Shown one piece after another: positions 10,359 to 18,361 of a stretch of 64,000 nt of DNA (within the stretch, counting starts at the first letter, position 1; each line of letters begins with the position of its first letter). The DNA lies in NCBI RefSeq assembly GCF_029051645.1, contig NZ_JAACFS010000026.1, forward strand, positions 44,705 to 108,704, given 5' to 3'. The position numbers and the translations under genes were made by a program. The notes below the pieces were generated by a model. That model was not told where the DNA came from and did not search any database. It saw nothing but the letters and a program-made list of their open reading frames with translations. This DNA is from Bradyrhizobium sp. CSA112. Lineage in GTDB: Bacteria > Pseudomonadota > Alphaproteobacteria > Rhizobiales > Xanthobacteraceae.

Positions 10359-11029
10359 GGCACCTTCCTTAACAGATAGCCGACGCCGCGAATGCCGTGG
10401 ATTTCGACTGCGGCGTCCACGTCGGCAAGTTTGCGGCGTAGCCGCGAGACATGAGTATCCAGCGCGTTCGACTGCACCGCGTCATCGAAGCTGTAAACGG
10501 CTTCCTCGAGCGCGGACCGCAGCACGGTCCGGCCCAGGCGCCGTACCAGAGTTTCCAGCACCAGCAATTCGCGCCGTGGAAGTTCGAGCGGGCGTCCATC
10601 GACGCTGGCCTCGCGATGGCCGAAGTCGAAGGCGAGCCGCCCGGCCTTCACGATATCCGGCTGTAGGCCGGAGGGCCGACGCAGCACGGCGCGGAGCCGT
10701 GCCAGCAATTCCTCGACCGCGAACGGCTTTGCCAGGTAATCGTCCGCACCGCTGTCGAGGCCCTCAATCCGCTCGGTAAGCTCGCCACGCGCCGTAAGCA
10801 CAATGATGGGTACCCCATAGGCCCGCGCCCTCAGTATTGGGATTAGCGCCAGGCCATCGCCGTCAGGGAGTTGGCGGTCGAGCAGCACCGCGCCGTGGAC
10901 GTCTGCGGCAATGGCCTCTTCGGCCTCGGCAAGCGTCGCCACATGGTCCACCACCATGTCGTAGCGCTTCAGTGCCGAAGCGAGCGCCGCAGCCATTTCC
11001 GCTTCGTCTTCAACGAGCAATATCCGCAT
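10355..11029 (-). CDS. OmpR/PhoB-family response regulator
   Basis: A 224-aa DNA-binding response regulator. The receiver domain starts MRILLVEDEAEM, with acidic pocket residues in VEDE, the phospho-acceptor Asp51 in AVLLDRQLPDGDG, a Thr switch in IIVLTARGE and Lys about 101 in YLAKPF. The C-terminal winged helix shows LPRRELLVLETLVRR and the recognition helix NALDTHVSRLRRKL. A GTG 9 bp upstream is an alternative start; the ATG at 11029 gives the canonical N-terminus. It pairs with the downstream kinase. Confidence 0.95.
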   Translation of the reverse strand: MRILLVEDEAEMAAALASALKRYDMVVDHVATLAEAEEAIAADVHGAVLLDRQLPDGDGLALIPILRARAYGVPIIVLTARGELTERIEGLDSGADDYLAKPFAVEELLARLRAVLRRPSGLQPDIVKAGRLAFDFGHREASVDGRPLELPRRELLVLETLVRRLGRTVLRSALEEAVYSFDDAVQSNALDTHVSRLRRKLADVDAAVEIHGIRGVGYLLRKVP

Positions 11030-11247
11030 TCCCTGCACCTGACATCTGACCGGGTCGAATTAGCGCCAGTATCATTACGGCAGCATTGCGGGAACACCCC
11101 AAGGGAGAGCCCTAGGTCGCGGCCTCGGGCCAGTTTGGGGCAGCAACCAGCCATGCGCCGCACGCCGAATGGTGCGCGGGATCGGCCCAAGACAGCCTCT
11201 CGAACAACCGCTATAACCGCGCGCGAAATCACTTGGGAGGACAATCA

Positions 11248-11574
11248 ATGATCATGGAAATGCGCGTCTATCGCTGTTTACCCGGCCGCCTACCGGCGCT
11301 GATGAAGCGTTTCGATACGCTGACGCTGAAACTGTGGGACAAGCACGGTATCAAGCAGGCCGGCTTCTACACGACGCTGATCGGCACCTCCAATCAGGAA
11401 CTGACCTATTTCATCGCGTGGGACTCGCTCGCCGACCGCGAAAAGAAATGGACCGCATTCCAGTCTGATCCCGACTGGATCGCCGGCCGCGCCAGGAGCG
11501 AGGAGGACGGCCAGATCATCGACAACATCGTCAGCCAGCTCTTGGTGCCGACGGCGTTCTCCGCGGTAAAATAG
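11248..11574 (+). CDS. NIPSNAP-family protein
   Basis: A 108-aa cytoplasmic protein of the NIPSNAP/ferredoxin-like (dimeric alpha-beta barrel) family. The N-terminal MEMRVYRCLPGRLPALMKRF and the later LTYFIAWDSLADREKKW are the family hallmarks; bacterial members have no settled function. The ATG at 11248 has GGAGGA about 7 nt upstream. It lies 77 bp upstream of kdsA on the same strand, so co-transcription is possible. Confidence 0.85.
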   Translation: MIMEMRVYRCLPGRLPALMKRFDTLTLKLWDKHGIKQAGFYTTLIGTSNQELTYFIAWDSLADREKKWTAFQSDPDWIAGRARSEEDGQIIDNIVSQLLVPTAFSAVK

Positions 11575-11651
11575 TCGCGGGCGCAACCCTGTAATTCGGG
11601 GGTAAACGGGGTTGATCCTGAAAGCGCGGACCGGCATGGTCTGCGCCAGTT

Positions 11652-12518
11652 ATGAAGGAAAATCCCTTGAACGCGAAACTCGATGCAGCCCCGGTCGTCT
11701 CGGTCGGTCCGGTCAAATTCGGCAATAGCCTGCCGATTTCTATCATTGCCGGGCCGTGCCAGCTCGAAAGCCGTGCGCACGCCCTCGAAGTGGCGACTGC
11801 GCTGAAAGAGATCGCGGGCCGGCTCGGCATAGGCCTCGTCTACAAGACCTCCTTCGACAAGGCCAATCGAACGTCGGGCTCGGCGGCGCGCGGAATTGGT
11901 TTGGCGCAGGCCTTGCCGATCTTCGCCGAGATACGCTCCTCGCTCGGTTTGCCCGTGCTGACCGACGTGCACGAGACCGCCCAATGCGCCGAGGCGGCAC
12001 AGGCAATCGATGTGCTGCAGATCCCGGCCTTCCTGTGCCGGCAGACCGATCTGCTGCTTGCAGCGGCGGCGACCGGCAAAGTCGTCAACGTCAAGAAAGG
12101 CCAGTTCCTTGCGCCGTGGGAGATGACCAACGTCGTCACCAAGATCACCGGCGGCGGCAATCCGAACGTGCTGGTGACAGAACGCGGCGCGTCGTTCGGC
12201 TACAACACGCTGGTGTCGGACATGCGTGCGCTGCCGATCATGGCGCAGACGACGGGCGCGCCCGTCATTTTCGACGCCACCCATTCGGTGCAGCAGCCGG
12301 GCGGGAAGGGCACCTCATCCGGGGGCCAGCGCGAATTCGTTCCTGTGCTGGCGCGCGCGGCGGTGGCGGTCGGCGTCGCCGGCGTGTTCATCGAGACCCA
12401 TCCCGATCCCGATCATGCGCCGTCGGACGGGCCCAACATGGTGCCGCTGCGTGAGTTCGAAGCGTTGGTGAAAAGGCTGATGGGCTTCGACGCACTTGCC
12501 AAGAACGCTCCGCCGTGA
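11652..12518 (+). CDS. kdsA: 3-deoxy-8-phosphooctulonate (KDO-8-P) synthase
   Basis: KdsA condenses phosphoenolpyruvate with arabinose-5-phosphate to KDO-8-phosphate, needed for the inner core of lipopolysaccharide. The protein is 288 aa, the family length. Signatures are IIAGPCQLES near the N-terminus, YKTSFDKANRTS, NVKKGQFLAPWEM, and FDATHSVQQPGG followed by HPDPDHAPSDGPNM at the C-terminal end. The kdsA gene close to pyrG and eno is a known order in this group. The MFS gene downstream starts inside its stop codon (GTGA overlap). Confidence 0.97.
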   Translation: MKENPLNAKLDAAPVVSVGPVKFGNSLPISIIAGPCQLESRAHALEVATALKEIAGRLGIGLVYKTSFDKANRTSGSAARGIGLAQALPIFAEIRSSLGLPVLTDVHETAQCAEAAQAIDVLQIPAFLCRQTDLLLAAAATGKVVNVKKGQFLAPWEMTNVVTKITGGGNPNVLVTERGASFGYNTLVSDMRALPIMAQTTGAPVIFDATHSVQQPGGKGTSSGGQREFVPVLARAAVAVGVAGVFIETHPDPDHAPSDGPNMVPLREFEALVKRLMGFDALAKNAPP

Positions 12519-13708
12519 CCGCCACCAGCGGCATGCCGCCGGCGCTCAATATTATTGCGCTCGCAACTTTTTCGGCAGCCTTGTCCGCCCGCGCGCTCGA
12601 TCCGGTGTTGCCGCATGTGGCCGAGGATTTCTCGGTCAGCATCGCGACCGCCGCCAGTTTCGCCGCTGCCTTCGCCTTCACCTTTGCCATCATCCAGCCG
12701 GTGCTCGGCGCCTTCGCCGACATTTTCGGCAAGGCGAGGCTGATGATCGTCTGCCTCGCGCTGCTCGGCTTTGCCAACATTCTCGGCGCGATGGCGACAT
12801 CGTTTCCCCTGCTGTTTGCGAGCCGCATTCTGGCCGGCATCGGTTCGGGCGGCGTGTTTCCAATCGCGCTGGGGCTGACCAGCGATCTCGTTGGTCCCGA
12901 GAAGCGTCAGATCGCGATCGGTCGTACGCTGGCCGGCGCCATGACCGGCAACCTGCTGGGCGCTACGGTGTCCGGCTTGATCGGCGATTTCCTTGGCTGG
13001 CGCGGTGTGCTGGCCGTGCTCGGCGGAATCGTCGTGCTGGCCTCGGTCGTGGTCGCGGTCGGATTTCGCGGCGCGGCGCTGACACATCCACCGCGCACCA
13101 GCCTGTCAGCCCTGAAGAAGGGCTATCGCACGATTTTCACCAATCCGAACGCGCGCATCTGCTACTCGGCCGTCTTTATCGAAGGCTGCTGCGTGCTCGG
13201 CCTGTTCCCGTTCATTGCCGCCTTCCTGTTCGAACTCGGACAAACCTCGCTGTCGATCGCAGGTGTCGTCATCGCGGGCTTCGCCGTCGGCGGCCTGTTC
13301 TACACCATGACGGTGTCGCGGCTTCTGCCGAAGATCGGTGTCAACGGGATGATGATCGGAGGAGCGGCGCTGGTCGGCGTGCAGCTCATTGCGGTGGCGA
13401 TGGGGCCGGAATGGAAGTTGCAGTTGCTCAGCCTGATTTTGATGGGCTGGGGTTTCTACATGATCCATGGCAGTCTGCAGGTATTCGCCAGCGAATTGTC
13501 GGCAGAAGCGCGCGCGATGGCGCTGTCGTTGCACGCGTTCTTTTTCTTCATGGGGCAGACCGTCGGCCCGATCGCTTATGGTTTCGGCATCCAGCACGTT
13601 GGCAAGGTGCCGACTTTGCTGACTGCAGGAGCCGTGATGATCGCGCTAGGCTTTGTCTGTGCCAAATTGCTGCGCCAGACGCGGCCCACGGATGCGGCGG
13701 TGACGTAG
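12515..13708 (+). CDS. MFS transporter
   Basis: A 397-aa major facilitator superfamily permease with about 12 hydrophobic segments, probably an exporter of the drug/proton type. The N-terminal half has a loop-2-like FADIFGKARLMIVCL and ILAGIGSGGVFPIAL. It starts with GTG at 12515, overlapping the kdsA stop by 4 bp, so it should be translated with kdsA, which suggests but does not prove a role near envelope synthesis. The substrate cannot be told from sequence. Confidence 0.88.
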   Translation: MTATSGMPPALNIIALATFSAALSARALDPVLPHVAEDFSVSIATAASFAAAFAFTFAIIQPVLGAFADIFGKARLMIVCLALLGFANILGAMATSFPLLFASRILAGIGSGGVFPIALGLTSDLVGPEKRQIAIGRTLAGAMTGNLLGATVSGLIGDFLGWRGVLAVLGGIVVLASVVVAVGFRGAALTHPPRTSLSALKKGYRTIFTNPNARICYSAVFIEGCCVLGLFPFIAAFLFELGQTSLSIAGVVIAGFAVGGLFYTMTVSRLLPKIGVNGMMIGGAALVGVQLIAVAMGPEWKLQLLSLILMGWGFYMIHGSLQVFASELSAEARAMALSLHAFFFFMGQTVGPIAYGFGIQHVGKVPTLLTAGAVMIALGFVCAKLLRQTRPTDAAVT

Positions 13709-13868
13709 CAGGCCGCTAGAATAATCCGATGAGGTACTCGAACAGCAAAACCGTCGTGACAAAGGCGCAATTCCGGCCCGACTTCTAAGGAAATTGCCGG
13801 CTCGCGTCGGGATGACGCACATCTGCCGCATGCGTCTCGGCCGGATGCCGTGGTCAGGGAGCCGGCCA

Positions 13869-13884
13869 TGGCACGAGGATTGCT
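13869..13884 (+). promoter_or_regulatory. Sigma-54 (RpoN) promoter of the glutaminase gene
   Basis: TGGCAC (13869-13874), 5 bp, TTGCT (13880-13884): a match to the -24/-12 consensus TGGCAC-N5-TTGCW with GG and GC exactly 10 bp apart. The predicted transcription start is near 13895, about 17 nt before the GTG start at 13912. Such promoters need an enhancer-binding activator such as NtrC, which fits a glutamine-degrading enzyme. I did not find an obvious NtrC site by eye. Confidence 0.75.
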
Positions 13885-13911
13885 TCACTTCTTGCCATTT
13901 AAGGTGATGAT

Positions 13912-15787
13912 GTGGACGCCCAGATTACCCGCCCGGCCAGCAGTAATTTCGCCACCAGAAGTGCCGGCTATGCCAATGAACCTCCGCTCCAGCGTTTTCT
14001 GGCCGCTTGCTATGGCGACTTCAAATCGGACTATTCCGGCACGGTCGCGGATTACATCCCTGAACTGAAGCGCGCCAACCCGGCCCACTTTGGCATCGGT
14101 CTCGTCACCATCGACGGCCATGTTTATGAGGTCGGCGACAGCGCCGTGCCTTTCACCATTCAATCGGTGTCCAAGGCCTTCGTGTTCGCGCTAGCGCTCG
14201 ACCTGGTCGGCGAGGAGCGCGTGGCCGCAGCGATCGGCGTGGAGCCGAGCGGGGAGGCGTTCAACTCGATCCGGCTGACTAACGACAATCGGCCCTTCAA
14301 TCCGATGGTCAATGCCGGTGCGATCGCCTGTTCCGGTCTTATTTCACCAGGTCGACGGCGCACACGCCTTCGAGCGCATCCGCGAGAAGCTTAGCCAGTT
14401 CGCCGGCCGCGAACTTGGCGTTGACGACGCCGTTCATGCCTCCGAAGCGCTGACCGGCAACCGCAATCGCGCGATCGCCTGGTTGTTGAGGAATTATCTC
14501 GTGCTTCAGGACGACGTCGATGCCGTACTAGACACCTATTTCAGACAATGCGCCATCCTCGTCACCGCGCGTGACCTCGCGGTGATGGCGGCTACACTCG
14601 CTAATCGCGGCGTCAATCCGGTGACGGGTGTTTCCGTCATTTCGCCCAATATCGTCGCGCGTACGCTCTCGGTGATGACGAGTTCCGGCATGTACGATTA
14701 CGCCGGCGAATGGATTTACCGCGTCGGTATCCCGGCCAAGAGCGGCGTCGGCGGCGGAATCGTTGCGGCGCTTCCCTCGCAGATGGGGCTTGGTACGTTT
14801 TCTCCATGTCTCGACAGCCACGGCAACAGCGTGCGCGGCCTGAAGGTCTGCGAAGCGCTGTCGTCGCGCTTCGACCTGCACATGCTCAACCGCAGCGCCG
14901 ACGTCCGTACCTGCATCATTGCCGACTACGACATCTTCGGCATTTCGTCACGCCGCAGCCGCCAGCCCAACGAGCAGCAGATCTTGGAAGAGCGCCATAG
15001 CGACATCCGCGTGATCGAGCTGGTTGGCGCGTTGAATTTCGCCACGATCGATTATGTGACGCGGCGGCTGGCCGGAGAGCCGCCGAATGCGCCGTTGTTG
15101 ATCCTCGATTTTCGCCGCGTGCCGGACCTGACCGCTGCCGGCGCGCAGCTCCTTGGCGAGAACCTCACCGTTCTCGCCAATATCGGTGTGACGGCGATTC
15201 TGACTGGTCTCGAGACGACGTCGCCGGTGTGGACGGAAGTGCGTGCACGAACCGCAGAGCCGCAGCGGTTGCGGCGCTTCGCGCTGCTCGACGAAGGCAT
15301 CGAATGGGCGGAGGACCAGGTTATCTATCGCTATGGCGGCTTTACCTCCTCGAAGGAAACAAGCCATCTCGGCGAACAGGCGCTGCTGGCTGATTTGGCC
15401 CCGGCGGAAATCGCAGCACTGGCTGACCTATCGACTCCACGCCGCTATGAAGCTGGCCAGCGCATCGTCAGCGCCGGGGAGCCGGCCAACTCGCTCTTTT
15501 TCCTGCAAAGCGGAATGGTGAGCGTCAAGCTGCCGAGCGGGGTGCGGTTGGCCTCGCTCGGGCCGGGCATGGAATTCGGCGAAATGGCCATCATCGAACA
15601 GCACCGCAGCGCCGATGTGTGGGCTGATACGCCGGTAAAATGCCTCGAGCTGCCGCTCGACAGTTTTGCCGATTACCGCCAGCTCCACCCGCAGACCGCC
15701 TTGAAGATCATGCGCAATCTTTCTGCGCTGTTGGCGCGGCGCCTGATCCTCGCCAACGCCAAGGTCGATCTGCTCAGCGCATATTGA
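13912..15787 (+). pseudogene. glsA: Glutaminase with STAS and cyclic-nucleotide-binding domains, split by a 1-bp frameshift
   Basis: Glutaminase hydrolyses glutamine to glutamate and ammonia. The first frame (13912-about 14343, GTG start) has the serine-hydrolase-like Ser85-x-x-Lys88 (SVSK) and NPMVNAGAIACSGL. It then breaks at a TTT run (14342-14344). Removing one T gives GLIHQVDGAHAFERI and restores a continuous protein of about 625 aa. The remainder carries the end of the glutaminase domain (SGVGGGIVAALP), a STAS domain (about 363-440: LILDFRRVPDLTAAGAQLL) and a CRP-like cNMP domain (about 490-610: GEMAIIEQHRSADV). The downstream frame is open to its stop, so the lesion is recent, or is a sequencing error. 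Confidence 0.85.
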
Positions 15788-15934
15788 GAGCTGTCGACAG
15801 CAGCTTTTGCGCCTGCCGGCTTGCCTGGGTACAAAAATTCTCGAGGGCGATCAGCCGAGAATGGCGGAGAAAGCGTTGTGCACGTGCGGTGGTTGGTCGC
15901 AGAGGCCATCCGGTTCATGAAAATGGGGCTGATC

Positions 15935-15952
15935 GGCCTCGTGCGCGAGGCC
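15935..15952. other. Strong hairpin in the glsA-downstream spacer
   Basis: GGCCTCG (15935-15941) pairs perfectly with CGAGGCC (15946-15952) around a TGCG loop in the 258-bp gap between glsA and the next gene. No T-run follows. It could be a rho-dependent end, part of the next gene's leader, or chance in GC-rich DNA. A perfect 12-bp palindrome GCTGTCGACAGC also lies just after the glsA stop (15790-15801), followed by a TTTT. Confidence 0.3.
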
Positions 15953-16045
15953 GCGCCTTAGCGCTTGCCAAGTTTTCACATTGTGTAAAGATTGAACCGA
16001 GCCGACCGACCCAGCGCGTTAGGCCCGTTATGAACGGAGGATGCC

Positions 16046-16513
16046 TTGAGCGAGTCGATTCACCCCAGCGCACCGCATCATCTCCCATCCTTCATCACCG
16101 CGCCGGGCGACACCGACGTTCTGATGGTCGTCATCGGCATTTTTCTTATCGTCGCCGTTCTCGCGGTCGGCAATCTCTATTTGCACCTGCACACACTGCC
16201 GGAACGGATGGCGCACAAGTCGCAGAAATTCCAGTTTGAAGTCGTGGCGGTGCTGGGCCTGCTGGCGCTGTTCACGCACAACCACCTGTTCTGGGTGATC
16301 GGCCTGTTCCTTGCGATGATCGACCTGCCGGACTTCAGCACGCCACTGCGCAGGATCGCAGGGTCGGTCGAGAAGATGGCTGGTGTTCCGCCCGAACAGG
16401 ACCCGACCGAGCCGCCAGTTGGAGACGCGACGCACGCTGCCGCAACCGGCGACGCCAAGGCCCGAATAGAGAAGGCCAGTGGCGCCAAGAGCGAGGTGCA
16501 CAGCCATGCTTGA
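16046..16513 (+). CDS. Small two-TM inner-membrane protein, partner of the HlyD gene
   Basis: A 155-aa protein with two hydrophobic segments (about 24-46 and 66-90) and a polar Ala/Glu-rich C-terminal tail. Between them is the conserved-looking HTLPERMAHKSQKFQFE. Topology and pairing recall the E. coli yibI/yibH pair (DUF3302 protein plus HlyD-like protein), but I cannot confirm family membership by eye. The start is TTG at 16046 with GGAGG 5 nt upstream; the nearby ATG runs straight into a stop. Its last 8 bp overlap the HlyD gene start. Confidence 0.72.
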   Translation: MSESIHPSAPHHLPSFITAPGDTDVLMVVIGIFLIVAVLAVGNLYLHLHTLPERMAHKSQKFQFEVVAVLGLLALFTHNHLFWVIGLFLAMIDLPDFSTPLRRIAGSVEKMAGVPPEQDPTEPPVGDATHAAATGDAKARIEKASGAKSEVHSHA

Positions 16514-17738
16514 GTTGCTCCTCTGTTCGCTGCTGACGATCTTTCCGGATTATCTCTATCGCCGCTACCGGCAGGGCAAACGGCTCGGCAAGGAGATTAC
16601 GCTGTACTCGGTGTGGTTCGAACTGCGATTTGGCATCATCGCCTGCCTGATGCTCACGGTCGCGCTGATTACGATGATCTTCTACTATCACCCGTCGACC
16701 ACATCGGCGACGTTGTACTACCGAACCGTTCCGATTGTGCCCGAAATAACCGGCCGGGTGGCGGAGGTTAACTTCGATCTCAGCGCTCCCGTCAAGAAGG
16801 GCGACGTGCTTTTTAGGCTCGACAGCGCCAAGCAGGAAGCGTCGCTGCAGACCGCGAAGCGCAAGATCGCCGAAGTCGATGCCGCGATGCTGTCGGCGCA
16901 GGCCGATATTCTCAAGGCGGAAGGTCAGCTTCAGGAGGCAAAAGGCGCGCTGCAGCAGGCGCAGGACGAACTCGACACCAAGAGCGAACTGCAGAAGCGC
17001 AATCCTGGTATCGTTCCGCAGCGGGACATCGAAAAGCTACAAGTGGCCGTCGCGGGGCGTCAGGGGTCGCTTGACGCGGCAACGGCGTCGAAACAGTCCG
17101 CTATGACGCGGTTGAGCGCTCTGCTGCCGGCGGAGAAGGCAAGCGCGGAGGCGGCGCTGGCCGAAGCGCAGGTCGATCTGGACAAGACCTTTATTCGCGC
17201 CGGTGTCGACGGGCGGGTCGAGCAGTTCGCGCTCAGGCCGGGCGATATCGTCAATCCAATGATACGGTCGGCCGGCGTCCTGATTCCGGAGGGCGCGGGA
17301 CGACGCGCGCTTCTGGCAGGGTTCGGACAAATCGAAGCGCAGGTCATGAAGGTCGGAATGGTGGCCGAGGCCACCTGCATTTCCAGGCCGTGGACGATTA
17401 TTCCGATGGTGGTGACCAACGTCCAGGATTACATCGCGGCAGGCCAGGTCAGGGGCGGCGAGCAATTGCTCGAAGCGCAGCAGGTCGTGCGCCCGGGTAC
17501 GATCCTCGTCTACATGGAGCCGATCTTCAAGGGTGGGCTGGAAGGCGTGACGCCGGGAAGCAGTTGCATCGCCAATGCCTACACCAGCAATCACGAACTG
17601 ATCTCGTCGGGGAAAGTCGGCTCATTCAAGAGCTTTGGGCTGCACGTCGTCGATGCCGTCGGGCTTGTGCATGCGATGCTGCTACGCATTCAGGCGCTGC
17701 TGCTGCCGGTCAAGACATTGGTGCTGAGCGGGCATTGA
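16506..17738 (+). CDS. HlyD/EmrA-family membrane-fusion protein
   Basis: A 410-aa adaptor-type protein. An N-terminal membrane segment lies at about 40-62 (FGIIACLMLTVALITMIFYY), then a barrel-sandwich half-motif (VPEITGRVAEVNFDLSAPVKKGDVLFRLD), a long coiled-coil hairpin rich in Ala/Gln/Glu (about 100-205), and the second half-motif TFIRAGVDGRVEQFALRPGD. The usual partner ABC, MFS or RND pump is absent; only the 2-TM protein upstream is coupled to it (8-bp overlap). An unusual feature is the extra cytoplasmic start and hydrophobic N-terminus before the main membrane segment. The substrate is unknown. Confidence 0.85.
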   Translation: MLELLLCSLLTIFPDYLYRRYRQGKRLGKEITLYSVWFELRFGIIACLMLTVALITMIFYYHPSTTSATLYYRTVPIVPEITGRVAEVNFDLSAPVKKGDVLFRLDSAKQEASLQTAKRKIAEVDAAMLSAQADILKAEGQLQEAKGALQQAQDELDTKSELQKRNPGIVPQRDIEKLQVAVAGRQGSLDAATASKQSAMTRLSALLPAEKASAEAALAEAQVDLDKTFIRAGVDGRVEQFALRPGDIVNPMIRSAGVLIPEGAGRRALLAGFGQIEAQVMKVGMVAEATCISRPWTIIPMVVTNVQDYIAAGQVRGGEQLLEAQQVVRPGTILVYMEPIFKGGLEGVTPGSSCIANAYTSNHELISSGKVGSFKSFGLHVVDAVGLVHAMLLRIQALLLPVKTLVLSGH

Positions 17739-17778
17739 TCGAGACGTCCGCTGTGCAGCCGAGCTTTCTCTGGTCAGA

Positions 17779-18339
17779 TTAGAGGCCAAGTGTGATCTCG
17801 GCCCAGCGCATCACAGTTCTGCCATTGAGAAACTCGATCACGCTGGGCTCGATCGCTGCCGGCCGGTCGTGGCCGAGCACAGCAGTCGCTACGATCATGT
17901 CGCAGCGTTCCCTAAAAACGACCGATATCGCCGTCTTGCCAAGCGGATTGCGAGCGTTGAGCGTGTAAGCGCGGCTGCGACCGTCCATCGACGCAATTCT
18001 GACCGGACGGCTGGTGCCGAGCGGCGAGACGTCGCCAACGAGAACAAGATCTCCCATGCGGTCGACATCATCGTCATCGGCTACGCCAGTCGTGCAATTG
18101 CAAAAGCCGATCTTGGCGCGCAGATAAATGTTCACCTCGGCACCGCAATCCGCCTCCTTACAGCGGAACGCCTTTCCCTTCCCCCAGGGATCGCTGGGGA
18201 AGGGCCAAGCCATCTCGGTCCATACCGGCGCGGTCGCAGTTGCGGCCGCGCGCTGTGGCAGACCGGACCATGCCAGCATCGCCGCCAGCACAGTTCCCAG
18301 CGACGCTACTACAATGGCGACACGACCTACCCGCCTCAT
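17779..18339 (-). CDS. Exported hypothetical protein with four-cysteine cluster
   Basis: A 186-aa protein with an N-terminal signal-like helix (AIVVASLGTVLAAMLAW) and a likely cleavage after RAAATA. The mature part has CKEADC followed about 20 residues later by CNC, a spacing that could form disulfides or bind a metal. The C-terminal half is a mixed alpha/beta sequence with VVFRERCDMIVA. I do not recognise the family. It is followed on the same strand by no gene, and the TPR gene lies 22 bp upstream, so the two are probably in one transcript. Confidence 0.75.
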   Translation of the reverse strand: MRRVGRVAIVVASLGTVLAAMLAWSGLPQRAAATATAPVWTEMAWPFPSDPWGKGKAFRCKEADCGAEVNIYLRAKIGFCNCTTGVADDDDVDRMGDLVLVGDVSPLGTSRPVRIASMDGRSRAYTLNARNPLGKTAISVVFRERCDMIVATAVLGHDRPAAIEPSVIEFLNGRTVMRWAEITLGL

Positions 18340-18361
18340 TGCACCACCGTTTCAGGTTGGC

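Noticed and set aside
14338..14350. Programmed ribosomal frameshift in the glutaminase gene
   Set aside because: A +1 shift would be needed, but no known slippery motif, stop-codon context or stimulator structure is visible, and the family is not known to use recoding. An indel or sequencing error is simpler.
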